A DNA stretch of 64,000 bases from PNNG01 sp964577055 (lineage in GTDB: Bacteria; Bacteroidota; Bacteroidia; UBA7662), in the NCBI GenBank assembly GCA_964577055.1, contig CAZNWC010000002.1, forward strand, positions 124,001 to 188,000, in the 5' to 3' direction. The position numbers were made by a program, and so were the translations under genes. Positions 23,827 through 31,668 of the stretch are shown here, one piece after another (position 1 is the first letter of the stretch; every line of letters begins with the position of its first letter). Below the pieces are notes generated by a model. The model did not search any database. It had not been told where the DNA came from and saw only the letters and a list, made by a program, of their open reading frames with translations.

Positions 23827-24847
23827 ATGCCAAAGGGGCAGTAGAAAGGTCCTTGAGAGCCTCAATCCAACGTGGATGGTCATTGAGACTTGGCACCAAT
23901 TGCACATGTTCACCACCCATTTCTTCGTATTCTTCCTGGTATTCAGTTCCAATTTCGAAGATGGTTTCTAAGCAGTCAGCTACAAAAGCAGGTGAAAACA
24001 CGAGAATTCGCTTTTTACCAGCTTTGGCCAAGTCCTTCAATACAGCGCTGGTGTAAGGTTGAATCCAAGGGTCTTTTCCCAACCTTGATTGATAGCAAAC
24101 AGTGTATTTTTCACGTGGAATTCCCATTTTTTCAGCAATGCTGCGCGCTGTTAATTGGCATTGAGCACCATAGCAAAATTGGTTATGCCTGCCGTAACTT
24201 TCACAGCACGATCCGCTACTCAAACAATGTTTGCCAGTATCGGCCTTTCGCAATTGTCGCTGAGGCAATCCGTGAAAGCTAAATAGTATATGATCGTAAT
24301 GATCAGGGTTTTGAGCCTTTCCGTTTTCAGCAAAAGTTTCAATAACCAAGGGGTGAGCCGGATAAGAGTTAACAAATTCTATATCCGGAATGGTTTGCCA
24401 ATTGGCCACAACTTCCATCACCCGTTGATGCACAGAACCTGTGGTTGCAGATGCATATTGAGGGAACAAAGGAATCACCCTGATTTTCTTTAGCTGCATT
24501 ATTTGCATTTCTGACAAAACACTTCCTATTGAAGGGTTTTGGTAGCGCATCGCCAATTTTACAACGTAGCCATCTCCCAACGCCTCTTGCAACAATTCGG
24601 TAGCCCGTTGCGAATATACCATGAGTGGGGATCCTTCATCCGTCCAAATGGCTTTGTAGCTTTTGGCCGATTTGGGCGCCCTGAAAGGCGCAATGATGCC
24701 ACGCACCAACAACTGCCTTGGCAAAGCAGGGATGTCGATGACACGTGGATCGAGCAAAAATTCTTTCAAATAACGGCGTACATCAGATGTAGCAGGGGAG
24801 TCGGGGGTACCCAGGTTTACCAACAGGATACCGGTTTGTTGTTGCAT
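23810..24847 (-). CDS. hemH: Ferrochelatase
   Basis: Ferrochelatase inserts ferrous iron into protoporphyrin IX, the last step of protoheme synthesis. The 345-residue protein starts GILLVNLGTPDSPATSDVRRYL. The catalytic His is in ILFSFHGLPQRQL and the conserved Glu in VADCLETIFEIG. Between them is a Cys-rich stretch (HCLSSGSCCESYG followed by FCYGAQC) with five Cys within 23 residues, which could hold a metal or Fe-S centre as in some bacterial ferrochelatases; that is inference. The gene follows the response regulator by six bases and ends the minus-strand heme cluster. Confidence 0.96.
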   Translation of the reverse strand: MQQQTGILLVNLGTPDSPATSDVRRYLKEFLLDPRVIDIPALPRQLLVRGIIAPFRAPKSAKSYKAIWTDEGSPLMVYSQRATELLQEALGDGYVVKLAMRYQNPSIGSVLSEMQIMQLKKIRVIPLFPQYASATTGSVHQRVMEVVANWQTIPDIEFVNSYPAHPLVIETFAENGKAQNPDHYDHILFSFHGLPQRQLRKADTGKHCLSSGSCCESYGRHNQFCYGAQCQLTARSIAEKMGIPREKYTVCYQSRLGKDPWIQPYTSAVLKDLAKAGKKRILVFSPAFVADCLETIFEIGTEYQEEYEEMGGEHVQLVPSLNDHPRWIEALKDLSTAPLASIGAA

Positions 24848-24853
24848 GCGAAC

Positions 24854-25546
24854 TTAATCAGTGAACTTATAACCTACACCTCTAACACTGTGGAAGTGGA
24901 TTGGGTTTTTCGGATCGGCCTCAAAATATTTCCGGAAGGCCAATATAAAGTTGTCAATGGTACGTGTACTTGGAAAAACATCGTATCCCCACACTTTTTC
25001 AAGTATTTGCTCGCGCGATACCACCTGGTTTTTCTTTTCAACCAAAAGTTTCAAAAGCATGGTTTCTCGTTTGGTGATTTGAAAACTGCCTTTGGTATTG
25101 GTAACCAAAAAAGTGCTGAAATCAATTTCATTCTCCCCAAAACGGTATTTATAGAGCTCTTTTTCATTTTCGGTGCCTTTGAGGCCCGACTTGATGAGGA
25201 TGTTCACGCGCAGGAGCAATTCTTCCAAATTGAAGGGCTTGGTCAGGTAATCATTGGCCCCCAGCTTCAGGCCTTTCACCCTGTCTTCTGAGGTGTTTTT
25301 GGCCGATAATATCAGCACAGGCGTATCGCGATTTTCAAGCCGAATACGTTCGCATACGTCTAAACCATTGATACTGGGAATCATGATGTCGAGTATAACC
25401 AAATTGAACCGTGACTCTTGAATGCTGGTAAGCGCATCGAGACCATCTGCTACAGCAGTAACGCTGTATCCTTCAAGCTCCAGATTCAATTTAATGGTGT
25501 CTCGGAGGTGTTCTTCGTCTTCAACTAAAAGTATCCTGTAGTTCAT
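24854..25546 (-). CDS. OmpR/PhoB-type response regulator
   Basis: A 230-residue two-component response regulator. The receiver domain begins YRILLVEDEEHLRDTIKLNL, carries the phospho-acceptor Asp in LVILDIMIPSINGLD, and has the conserved Lys in NDYLTKPFNLEELLLR. The C-terminal winged-helix DNA-binding domain contains KRETMLLKLLVEKKNQVVSR and the final RTIDNFILAFRKYFE recognition region with SVRGVGYKF. It overlaps the kinase gene by 26 bases, so the two form a pair. The Bacteroidota RprXY system is the nearest familiar match. Placement between hemL and hemH suggests, but does not prove, a link to heme or iron. Confidence 0.93.
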   Translation of the reverse strand: MNYRILLVEDEEHLRDTIKLNLELEGYSVTAVADGLDALTSIQESRFNLVILDIMIPSINGLDVCERIRLENRDTPVLILSAKNTSEDRVKGLKLGANDYLTKPFNLEELLLRVNILIKSGLKGTENEKELYKYRFGENEIDFSTFLVTNTKGSFQITKRETMLLKLLVEKKNQVVSREQILEKVWGYDVFPSTRTIDNFILAFRKYFEADPKNPIHFHSVRGVGYKFTD

Positions 25547-26693
25547 ATGCGAGGGCTGGTAAGGTTATTTCAAAAATAGCACCTTTGGGCTGATTGTCGC
25601 GCACTTGGATGCTGCCATCCATGTCTTCTATGATATTTTTGACAATAAACAGACCAAGTCCTGTTCCTTTGGTGGTTCTGGTTTCCTCACTTCCGATGCG
25701 GTAGAATTTTTTGAAGATGTTTTTTTTGTCGTCCTCCGATATGCCTGGACCTTCATCAATGACTTGTAAAACCGCCATTTTGTGATGCTGTCGCAAAACA
25801 ACCCTGATGGGCGAGTCCCCTGGGGCATATTTGCCAGCGTTTTCAATAAGGTTGGTTAAAACTGAAATGAGCAAGGCAACATCTCCTTGAATGCTGATGT
25901 TCTCTTCTATGGCTGCAACCAAACGTCCTTCGAGCCTTGCCGAATGCCCAAGCCGATCAACCATGTCTTTGCATAGCTCAGAGAGATTGATGCTGCGTTT
26001 TTGTGCATGTTTATGGGGATTTTCAAAACGCGAAGCCAACAGTATTTTTTCAATCAGGCTGTCTAACCGATTGATTTCTTCCAGGCTATTATCCACCAAT
26101 TTTTCGGTTTGGATAGCATCAAGCTTGCGTTTACGCATGGTCTGCAACATCAATTTGGTGCTGGCCAAAGGCGTTTTGAGCTCATGCGTAACCGACATCA
26201 AAAAATTTGATTGCATCGCATTTAGCTCATCTTTTTCCCGGTATCCCTTGAAGATGGTTAAAAAGCCCCAAAAAAGCAAAGCCACGAACACAATGCCTTC
26301 ACCCAAAAACATCATGTTACGGTTTCTTTCTTTTGAATCTATTTCTGCCAAAATTGATTCACGCACTTCCACCGAAATTCCTGATTCATAGTAACTCAGT
26401 TCCATTTCGGGGTAGGAAACCGAAAAATAAGCGTTCAGCAGGGTAGTATCTATGCCAAAAACCCGACCATTGAAATACAAGGTGTAAGGAATACGATGCG
26501 GCGCATTGAATTTCTGTTCTAGCAGGTTGGCATACACATCACGTTGCGCCTGTATCCGCTTTAATTCCAAAAGTTCCCGCTTGAAATCTTGTATCTTCCC
26601 GTTATCGTCAATATGAATATAGGTCCACCAACCAAAAGCGGCGAGGATGTAGGCCAATACAAACCAAAAGGTAACACGTGGACGAAAACGCAT
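25521..26693 (-). CDS. Sensor histidine kinase
   Basis: A 390-residue membrane kinase paired with the downstream regulator. A first membrane segment lies near residues 5-22 (TFWFVLAYILAAFGWW), followed by about 115 periplasmic residues, which include an EL-rich predicted coiled region, and a second membrane segment (GIVFVALLFWGFLTIF). The H-box is SVTHELKTPLASTKLML. The ATP-binding domain has the N-box LTNLIENAGKYAPGD, the G1 box DEGPGISEDD and the G2 box GTGLGLFIVKNI. I chose the ATG at 26693; an upstream in-frame TTG at 26729 would add twelve residues. The sensed ligand is unknown. Confidence 0.92.
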   Translation of the reverse strand: MRFRPRVTFWFVLAYILAAFGWWTYIHIDDNGKIQDFKRELLELKRIQAQRDVYANLLEQKFNAPHRIPYTLYFNGRVFGIDTTLLNAYFSVSYPEMELSYYESGISVEVRESILAEIDSKERNRNMMFLGEGIVFVALLFWGFLTIFKGYREKDELNAMQSNFLMSVTHELKTPLASTKLMLQTMRKRKLDAIQTEKLVDNSLEEINRLDSLIEKILLASRFENPHKHAQKRSINLSELCKDMVDRLGHSARLEGRLVAAIEENISIQGDVALLISVLTNLIENAGKYAPGDSPIRVVLRQHHKMAVLQVIDEGPGISEDDKKNIFKKFYRIGSEETRTTKGTGLGLFIVKNIIEDMDGSIQVRDNQPKGAIFEITLPALAYELQDTFS

Positions 26694-26737
26694 GACGTTT
26701 ACAAGATAAGCGAATTCGAACAAATACAATTCATGCC

Positions 26738-28039
26738 CTATGGTGCATAAATGCGGTTCAAAGCTTCACACAACACGTCGGCAGCCATTGCCAATTCATG
26801 TTCGGTATGGCGGGCTGATACAAAACCCACTTCGTACCCAGAGGGACCAAAATAAATCCCATTCGCCAATAGAAAATGAAAAACTTCTTTGAATGACTTC
26901 ATGCTGTCGTGTTCGATTTCATGTGCAGCCCGTACATGCGGACGTGTACTAAACGACAGCCAAAAGACCGACCCAATCTGAAAAACACGAACGGGATAGT
27001 TGTTCTGGCGGATATGCTTGCGTAGTTTTCGTACAAAGGCAGCCGTTTTTTTCGCCATTTGACGATAAAACCCCGGCACCAAAAGTTGTTCGAGCTGCGC
27101 TTTACCTGCACTCATGGCAACAGGATTTCCAGAAAGGGTGCCAGCTTGATATACGGGGCCTTCGGGCGAAACGGTACCCATGATTTTTGATGATGCGCCA
27201 TAAGCACCTACCGGAAGTCCGCCGCCTATGATTTTACCAAAGGTCAGGATATCTGGCTGAATGCGGTACAAACCAGCAGCCCCTTCAAAACCCACGCGAA
27301 ACCCACTGATTACTTCATCGAAAATGAGCAAAGCGCCTTCTTGATCACAGATGTCGCGCAAAAACTGCAAAAACCTACGTGTTTGTAGCAACAAGCCGTT
27401 GTTGGCTGGAATTGGTTCAATGATAATTGCCGCAATTTGACCTTTAAATTGCGAAAATGCTTGTCGCACCGCCTCTTCATTGAACAATGGCACTACAACT
27501 GTTTCATCGACAAAACTTTGCGGAACACCAGCAGACGTGCTTTCTCCAAATGTCACCAGACCAGAACCCGCTTTTACCAAAAGGTGATCGGCATGGCCAT
27601 GGTAGCAACCTTCAAATTTGATGTATTTATCCCGTCCAGTGTAGCCACGTGCCAAGCGAATGGCACTCATTACTGCTTCTGTGCCAGAACTTACAAAACG
27701 TAACTTTTCAATGAATCGATGATTCTCGATGATTAGACGTGCAAGTTCATTCTCTTGAACGGTAGGAGCGCCATAGGAAGTCCCATTTTCAACAGCTGCA
27801 ATGATGGCCTGCTTTACTTGTGGGTGGTTGTGGCCCAAAATCATAGGTCCCCAGCTTGCGCAAAAATCGAGGTAACGGTTTCCGTCCGCATCCCAGACAT
27901 ATGCGCCATCGGCTTTGGTGATGAACAACGGGGTTCCGCCTACCGAACGGAATGCACGCACAGGTGAATTCACACCGCCAGGAAAATACCTACGAGCTTC
28001 TTCAAAAAGGGATTGTGAACGGGAAAATTTTTCAGTCAT
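26738..28039 (-). CDS. hemL: Glutamate-1-semialdehyde 2,1-aminomutase
   Basis: This PLP and PMP enzyme converts glutamate-1-semialdehyde to 5-aminolevulinate, the second step of the C5 route. It has 433 residues. The N-terminus EARRYFPGGVNSPVRAFRSVG is typical, followed by CASWGPMILGHNHP, the substrate loop SSGTEAVMSAIRLARG, DEVISGFRVGFEGAAG, and the PLP lysine in ILTFGKIIGGGLPVGAYG. The ATG at 28039 gives the family's usual start (MTEKFSRSQSLFEEA) and overlaps the upstream cupin gene by eight bases. Longer in-frame starts would run through the cupin gene. Confidence 0.96.
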   Translation of the reverse strand: MTEKFSRSQSLFEEARRYFPGGVNSPVRAFRSVGGTPLFITKADGAYVWDADGNRYLDFCASWGPMILGHNHPQVKQAIIAAVENGTSYGAPTVQENELARLIIENHRFIEKLRFVSSGTEAVMSAIRLARGYTGRDKYIKFEGCYHGHADHLLVKAGSGLVTFGESTSAGVPQSFVDETVVVPLFNEEAVRQAFSQFKGQIAAIIIEPIPANNGLLLQTRRFLQFLRDICDQEGALLIFDEVISGFRVGFEGAAGLYRIQPDILTFGKIIGGGLPVGAYGASSKIMGTVSPEGPVYQAGTLSGNPVAMSAGKAQLEQLLVPGFYRQMAKKTAAFVRKLRKHIRQNNYPVRVFQIGSVFWLSFSTRPHVRAAHEIEHDSMKSFKEVFHFLLANGIYFGPSGYEVGFVSARHTEHELAMAADVLCEALNRIYAP

Positions 28040-28541
28040 ATGACAAGCGTTCAATAAGTGCTGATTGCGAAGGGCATAATTGCTGTAAGGATTCGGCATT
28101 TGCCAATTCAAAGTCCTGAAAATCAAAACCTGGAGCTACCCCACAACTTACAAGTGCATAAGCATTCGGATCGCGTAATTCTGCAGCAAACAAGGTCTCG
28201 GCCGGAATGCACAACTGGAAACAATCCAAACCAGGTGCTTGGGTGTCGCCCAAACGCCTTAAACTGTACGTTCCCGAAGCATCAATCAGATGTAAATCAA
28301 CTGGCATTCCAATGTGGAAATACCATATTTCATCTGATTTAATCCGATGAAAATGAGAAGGATATCCCGATTTGATTAAAAAATAGATAGAAGTAAAATA
28401 CCTGCGGTCTCCAGTAAAACGAGGCGCCAATGATGTGGCCGCCAATTCTTCGGACGAACGGTGTACCTCACGGAAAAAACCACCTTCTGGGTGTGGCATC
28501 AACCCCAGTTTTTCGATCCAATATGTAGCAGTTTCCATCAT
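28032..28541 (-). CDS. Cupin-fold DUF985 family protein
   Basis: A 169-residue single-domain cupin of the DUF985 (YML079-like) family. Recognisable segments are LGLMPHPEGGFFREVHRS at the N-terminus, TSIYFLIKSGYPSHFHRI with the two His expected in a cupin metal or ligand site, DEIWYFHIG, and the C-terminal SCGVAPGFDFQDFELA. The biochemical function of this family is not established; a sugar- or small-metabolite-related role is often proposed. Here it sits between hemCD and hemL, with a one-base contact upstream and an eight-base overlap downstream, so it is transcribed with heme genes, but a role in heme synthesis is only a guess. Confidence 0.9.
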   Translation of the reverse strand: MMETATYWIEKLGLMPHPEGGFFREVHRSSEELAATSLAPRFTGDRRYFTSIYFLIKSGYPSHFHRIKSDEIWYFHIGMPVDLHLIDASGTYSLRRLGDTQAPGLDCFQLCIPAETLFAAELRDPNAYALVSCGVAPGFDFQDFELANAESLQQLCPSQSALIERLSYD

Positions 28542-30097
28542 TACAGCTCACTAAAGATGGTCATGGCCAATTCATCTTGCCTAAATCCAAATGATTCTAC
28601 CAGATGATGTACCCCTTTTTCTCTAAGGAATTGCGCCGTACTACTGCCCATGGCCACAAATAACGTTTGGCCTCCGGATTGGTTTTGCTCCAAATAGGCT
28701 TCGGCCGAGGATGGGCTGGTAAGAATGGCTGCGACAAATTGGCCATTGAGCATTTTGGGTGTGGCTTGATTCAAGTAAACCACCAATTCTTTCACCTCAC
28801 ATACCTCCTGCAGGTGTTGTTGAATAGAACGTCTGCTGCGGTTGCCAACAGGAAAAAGAACTCTTGTGCCAGCTGCTATTGCAGCGAACGCATTGGCGAT
28901 GGCCATCAGATCGCGACCCTCACCCATAAAGTCCACAGCATGGCCAAATGCGCCAACTGCTTGTGCTGTTCCCTCGCCAAGCGCAGCAATGCGCATATGC
29001 ACTGGGCCCTTGAGGCCGTTAAAGAAGTGATTTACAGCATTTCTGCTGACGAAAAACAGCCAATCCGCATCTGGTATCGCACCAAAGGGTTGTTGAACCG
29101 TTTCTATCAATGCGGCGCATTCCGTTGTATAACCCTGGCTTTCCAATTGTGCCGCCAACAAATGGCATTGCGATCGCTCACGGCTGATGAAAATTCTTCC
29201 CTCACGCTGCTTATTGGCCAAATTTATTGCTTTTTGGGTAAGTAGGGCAGGGTCGGCCCCGTGGAGTTTGAGTTTCACGGGCAATTGTTGGTCGTCTACT
29301 GCCTTTACCACCGTGAGTTCATATCCATCAGCAACTTGTACACAATAAGCTCCAACAGGCATATGACAACCACCATCAAACAAATGCAGCGTTTTTCTTT
29401 CTACCTCAACGGCATGCGCAACATCAGGGCGATGTAGCTGACGGGTAACCGTTTGCATCCAGTCATCATTTTCACGGATTTGTAATCCCAATACACCTTG
29501 AGCAGGAGCGGGTACAAATTTGTCGGCTGGGAGGTAAACAGCTTTAAAATCATCGAGGGGTAATTGGAGGCGTCCAACCCCTGCAGCAGCCAGCAAAATC
29601 GCATCGTACTGGCCTGTTCGGCATTTCTGGATACGGGTGGGAACGTTGCCACGCAGATCCATGAGCAACACATTGTCCTGCAGCAGTTTTACTTGCACTT
29701 TTCTGCGTGCAGAGGAAGTGCCAACAACAGCACCGGCCTTTAAGCCCAGTGGTGCAGCCGGATCGTATGCATTCGGATTGATTAAGAGTAAATCCCTTGG
29801 ATCTTCTCTGTAACTGGTTGCGCCTATGACCAAGCCAGCCGGTGAGGTGGTAGGAAGGTCTTTGAGTGAATGTACTGCAAGGTCAATTTCACCTGCCAGT
29901 AAGGCGTCTTCAATTTCTTTTGTAAAAAAACCCTTCCCCTCAATTTTGTCGAAGCTCAGGTGTTGAATACGATCACCCTTGGTAACAATGATTTTGATTT
30001 GACTGGGGTATCCCAATGCTTGCAGCTGCGCTTGTACAAAGTTTGCTTGCCACAGGGCCAAGTCACTACCCCGTGAACCAATGATGATTTCTCGCAT
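28541..30097 (-). CDS. hemCD: HemC-HemD fusion: hydroxymethylbilane synthase / uroporphyrinogen-III synthase
   Basis: The 518-residue protein joins two consecutive heme enzymes. Residues 1-290 are hydroxymethylbilane synthase: IIGSRGSDLALWQANFVQ, the phosphate- and porphobilinogen-binding SLKDLPTTSPAGLVIG, GTSSARRKVQVK, and the dipyrromethane-cofactor Cys in FDGGCHMPVGAY. Residues about 305-518 fit uroporphyrinogen-III synthase (IFISRERSQCHLLAAQL, DWLFFVSRNAVNHFF, TSPSSAEAYLEQ, VAMGSSTAQFLREKGV), a family that is poorly conserved, so this half is assigned partly by position. Fusion of HemC and HemD can channel the unstable linear tetrapyrrole. It lies between hemA and the cupin gene. Confidence 0.93.
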   Translation of the reverse strand: MREIIIGSRGSDLALWQANFVQAQLQALGYPSQIKIIVTKGDRIQHLSFDKIEGKGFFTKEIEDALLAGEIDLAVHSLKDLPTTSPAGLVIGATSYREDPRDLLLINPNAYDPAAPLGLKAGAVVGTSSARRKVQVKLLQDNVLLMDLRGNVPTRIQKCRTGQYDAILLAAAGVGRLQLPLDDFKAVYLPADKFVPAPAQGVLGLQIRENDDWMQTVTRQLHRPDVAHAVEVERKTLHLFDGGCHMPVGAYCVQVADGYELTVVKAVDDQQLPVKLKLHGADPALLTQKAINLANKQREGRIFISRERSQCHLLAAQLESQGYTTECAALIETVQQPFGAIPDADWLFFVSRNAVNHFFNGLKGPVHMRIAALGEGTAQAVGAFGHAVDFMGEGRDLMAIANAFAAIAAGTRVLFPVGNRSRRSIQQHLQEVCEVKELVVYLNQATPKMLNGQFVAAILTSPSSAEAYLEQNQSGGQTLFVAMGSSTAQFLREKGVHHLVESFGFRQDELAMTIFSEL

Positions 30098-30104
30098 GAA
30101 TACA

Positions 30105-31403
30105 TTAAGCTACGCGTTCAACCATTTTAGGATTTACCCTGATGGCGGAAATTTCGCTCTGCAAAGGTTGAGATTTCTTTTCAAGAAGCATGCTTTTTGC
30201 CACCTTAATTGGAATCGAAATGCATTTCTTTTCCATGTAGAGCATCATTTTTTCAATTAATGCTCTCGTAGCGGGCTCCATGTTGCTAAGTTCTTTGGTA
30301 AAAACTTCCTCCAATGCCTTTTTGCGTACTTCTTTTACTTGTTCTGGAAATGCACTCAATGCGAGTTCAACATTCCTTATTCTTTGCATTTCACCAAAAG
30401 CTTCTATTCCACGGTCAATGATTTCCCGAGCTTTTTCGAGTTCTGATTCCCGGAATTCCAGATTGCGTTCAACTTCTTGCTTGAGCACTTCGATGTTCAC
30501 ATAAGCAACATCGGCACGATTGCTCACTTCAGTTGACACATCGCCGGGTACAGCTAAATCGATTACTACTGCAGGAAAGCCAGGATCTCGTGGTAATTTT
30601 TCCCAGATATTAGTAGTAATAATCGGTTCTGGACTTGCTGTACAGCTAATCAATACAGAAACGCGATCAGCATGTGCTGAAAAGGCCTCGAGTGGATAGG
30701 CTTTCCCACCTAAATAGTTGGCCAATTTCTGGGCTTTTTCCAATGTGCGGTTGTAAACCGTGAAATTCACGTACCCCGCCTTTTTGAGGTATTTTGATAC
30801 CAATGTGTTGGTTTCACCAGCACCAACCAAGACAATACCTGCTTCGGGAGTTAAATTAAATTCTTCGAGTTTTCGAATGGCCAACGAAGCCACGGAGATG
30901 GGTTTGGCAGCAATGCGTGTTTCTGAATATACCTCCTTGGAAGTAACGACTGCTTGCTTCATAAGCAAACGTAAAAAGTCGCCTGTTGTACCCAATTCGC
31001 GGCAGTCCTCATAGGCTTGCCGCAACTGACGTGCAATTTCACGTTCACCAATGACCATGGAATCCATCGAACAGGATACCTCAAACAGGTGCTTTACTGC
31101 TTCGGTTCCACGGTATATTTTGGCGTATTGAAATAAGTTGGATAGCTGAATAGGGGCAAACTCATGGTAAAAATCACCCAATAATTCTTGTGCCTGTTGC
31201 GTCGAGAATCCATTTGGGGTGTTCATCACAAATTCCACACGGTTACAAGTGGCCAGGTAAAATACCTCTTGAATGCCCAATGACTCATCTGCCAAAATCC
31301 CTTGTAATTTTGAGGGCAAAACTGATTTTTCAACTACCAGTTTGCCCAAATCGTCAAGATAAAAGTGTTTGTGCGTAAAAGCCAGTACTGTAAGCTTATC
31401 CAA
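30105..31403 (-). CDS. hemA: Glutamyl-tRNA reductase
   Basis: The enzyme reduces glutamyl-tRNA to glutamate-1-semialdehyde with NADPH and is usually the controlled step of tetrapyrrole synthesis. The catalytic Cys is in VFYLATCNRVEFVM. Other motifs are SCSMDSMVIGEREIARQLRQ, the NADPH-binding VLVGAGETNTLVSKYL and the C-terminal dimerisation helices. The conserved opening KLTVLAFTHKH should lie within a few residues of the start, so I place it at the TTG at 31403 (about 432 residues). In-frame ATGs at 31457 and 31568 would add 18 and 55 residues unlike the family. It is the first gene of the minus-strand heme cluster and is followed by hemCD after seven bases. Confidence 0.93.
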   Translation of the reverse strand: MDKLTVLAFTHKHFYLDDLGKLVVEKSVLPSKLQGILADESLGIQEVFYLATCNRVEFVMNTPNGFSTQQAQELLGDFYHEFAPIQLSNLFQYAKIYRGTEAVKHLFEVSCSMDSMVIGEREIARQLRQAYEDCRELGTTGDFLRLLMKQAVVTSKEVYSETRIAAKPISVASLAIRKLEEFNLTPEAGIVLVGAGETNTLVSKYLKKAGYVNFTVYNRTLEKAQKLANYLGGKAYPLEAFSAHADRVSVLISCTASPEPIITTNIWEKLPRDPGFPAVVIDLAVPGDVSTEVSNRADVAYVNIEVLKQEVERNLEFRESELEKAREIIDRGIEAFGEMQRIRNVELALSAFPEQVKEVRKKALEEVFTKELSNMEPATRALIEKMMLYMEKKCISIPIKVAKSMLLEKKSQPLQSEISAIRVNPKMVERVA

Positions 31404-31668
31404 AGGATTTGAATTTAACGTCGCAAAGTTCCTGCTACACGCATGGCCTTTTGTCATTCGATTGTCATAATGGCTGTTTGGAATGATTCTAATTAGCAGA
31501 CTTGACATACTGTTAAAAAATGCAATTTTCGCGGATGAAACGGTGATTCCTATAATCTGTACTTTCAATTTTTGAGAGCATTAATAAATAATACTACCTG
31601 TTTATCTGTTTTTAAATTTTCAAAAATGGCATAAGCTTTGTTCATCACCGGCGTTCAATTTTCACCCT

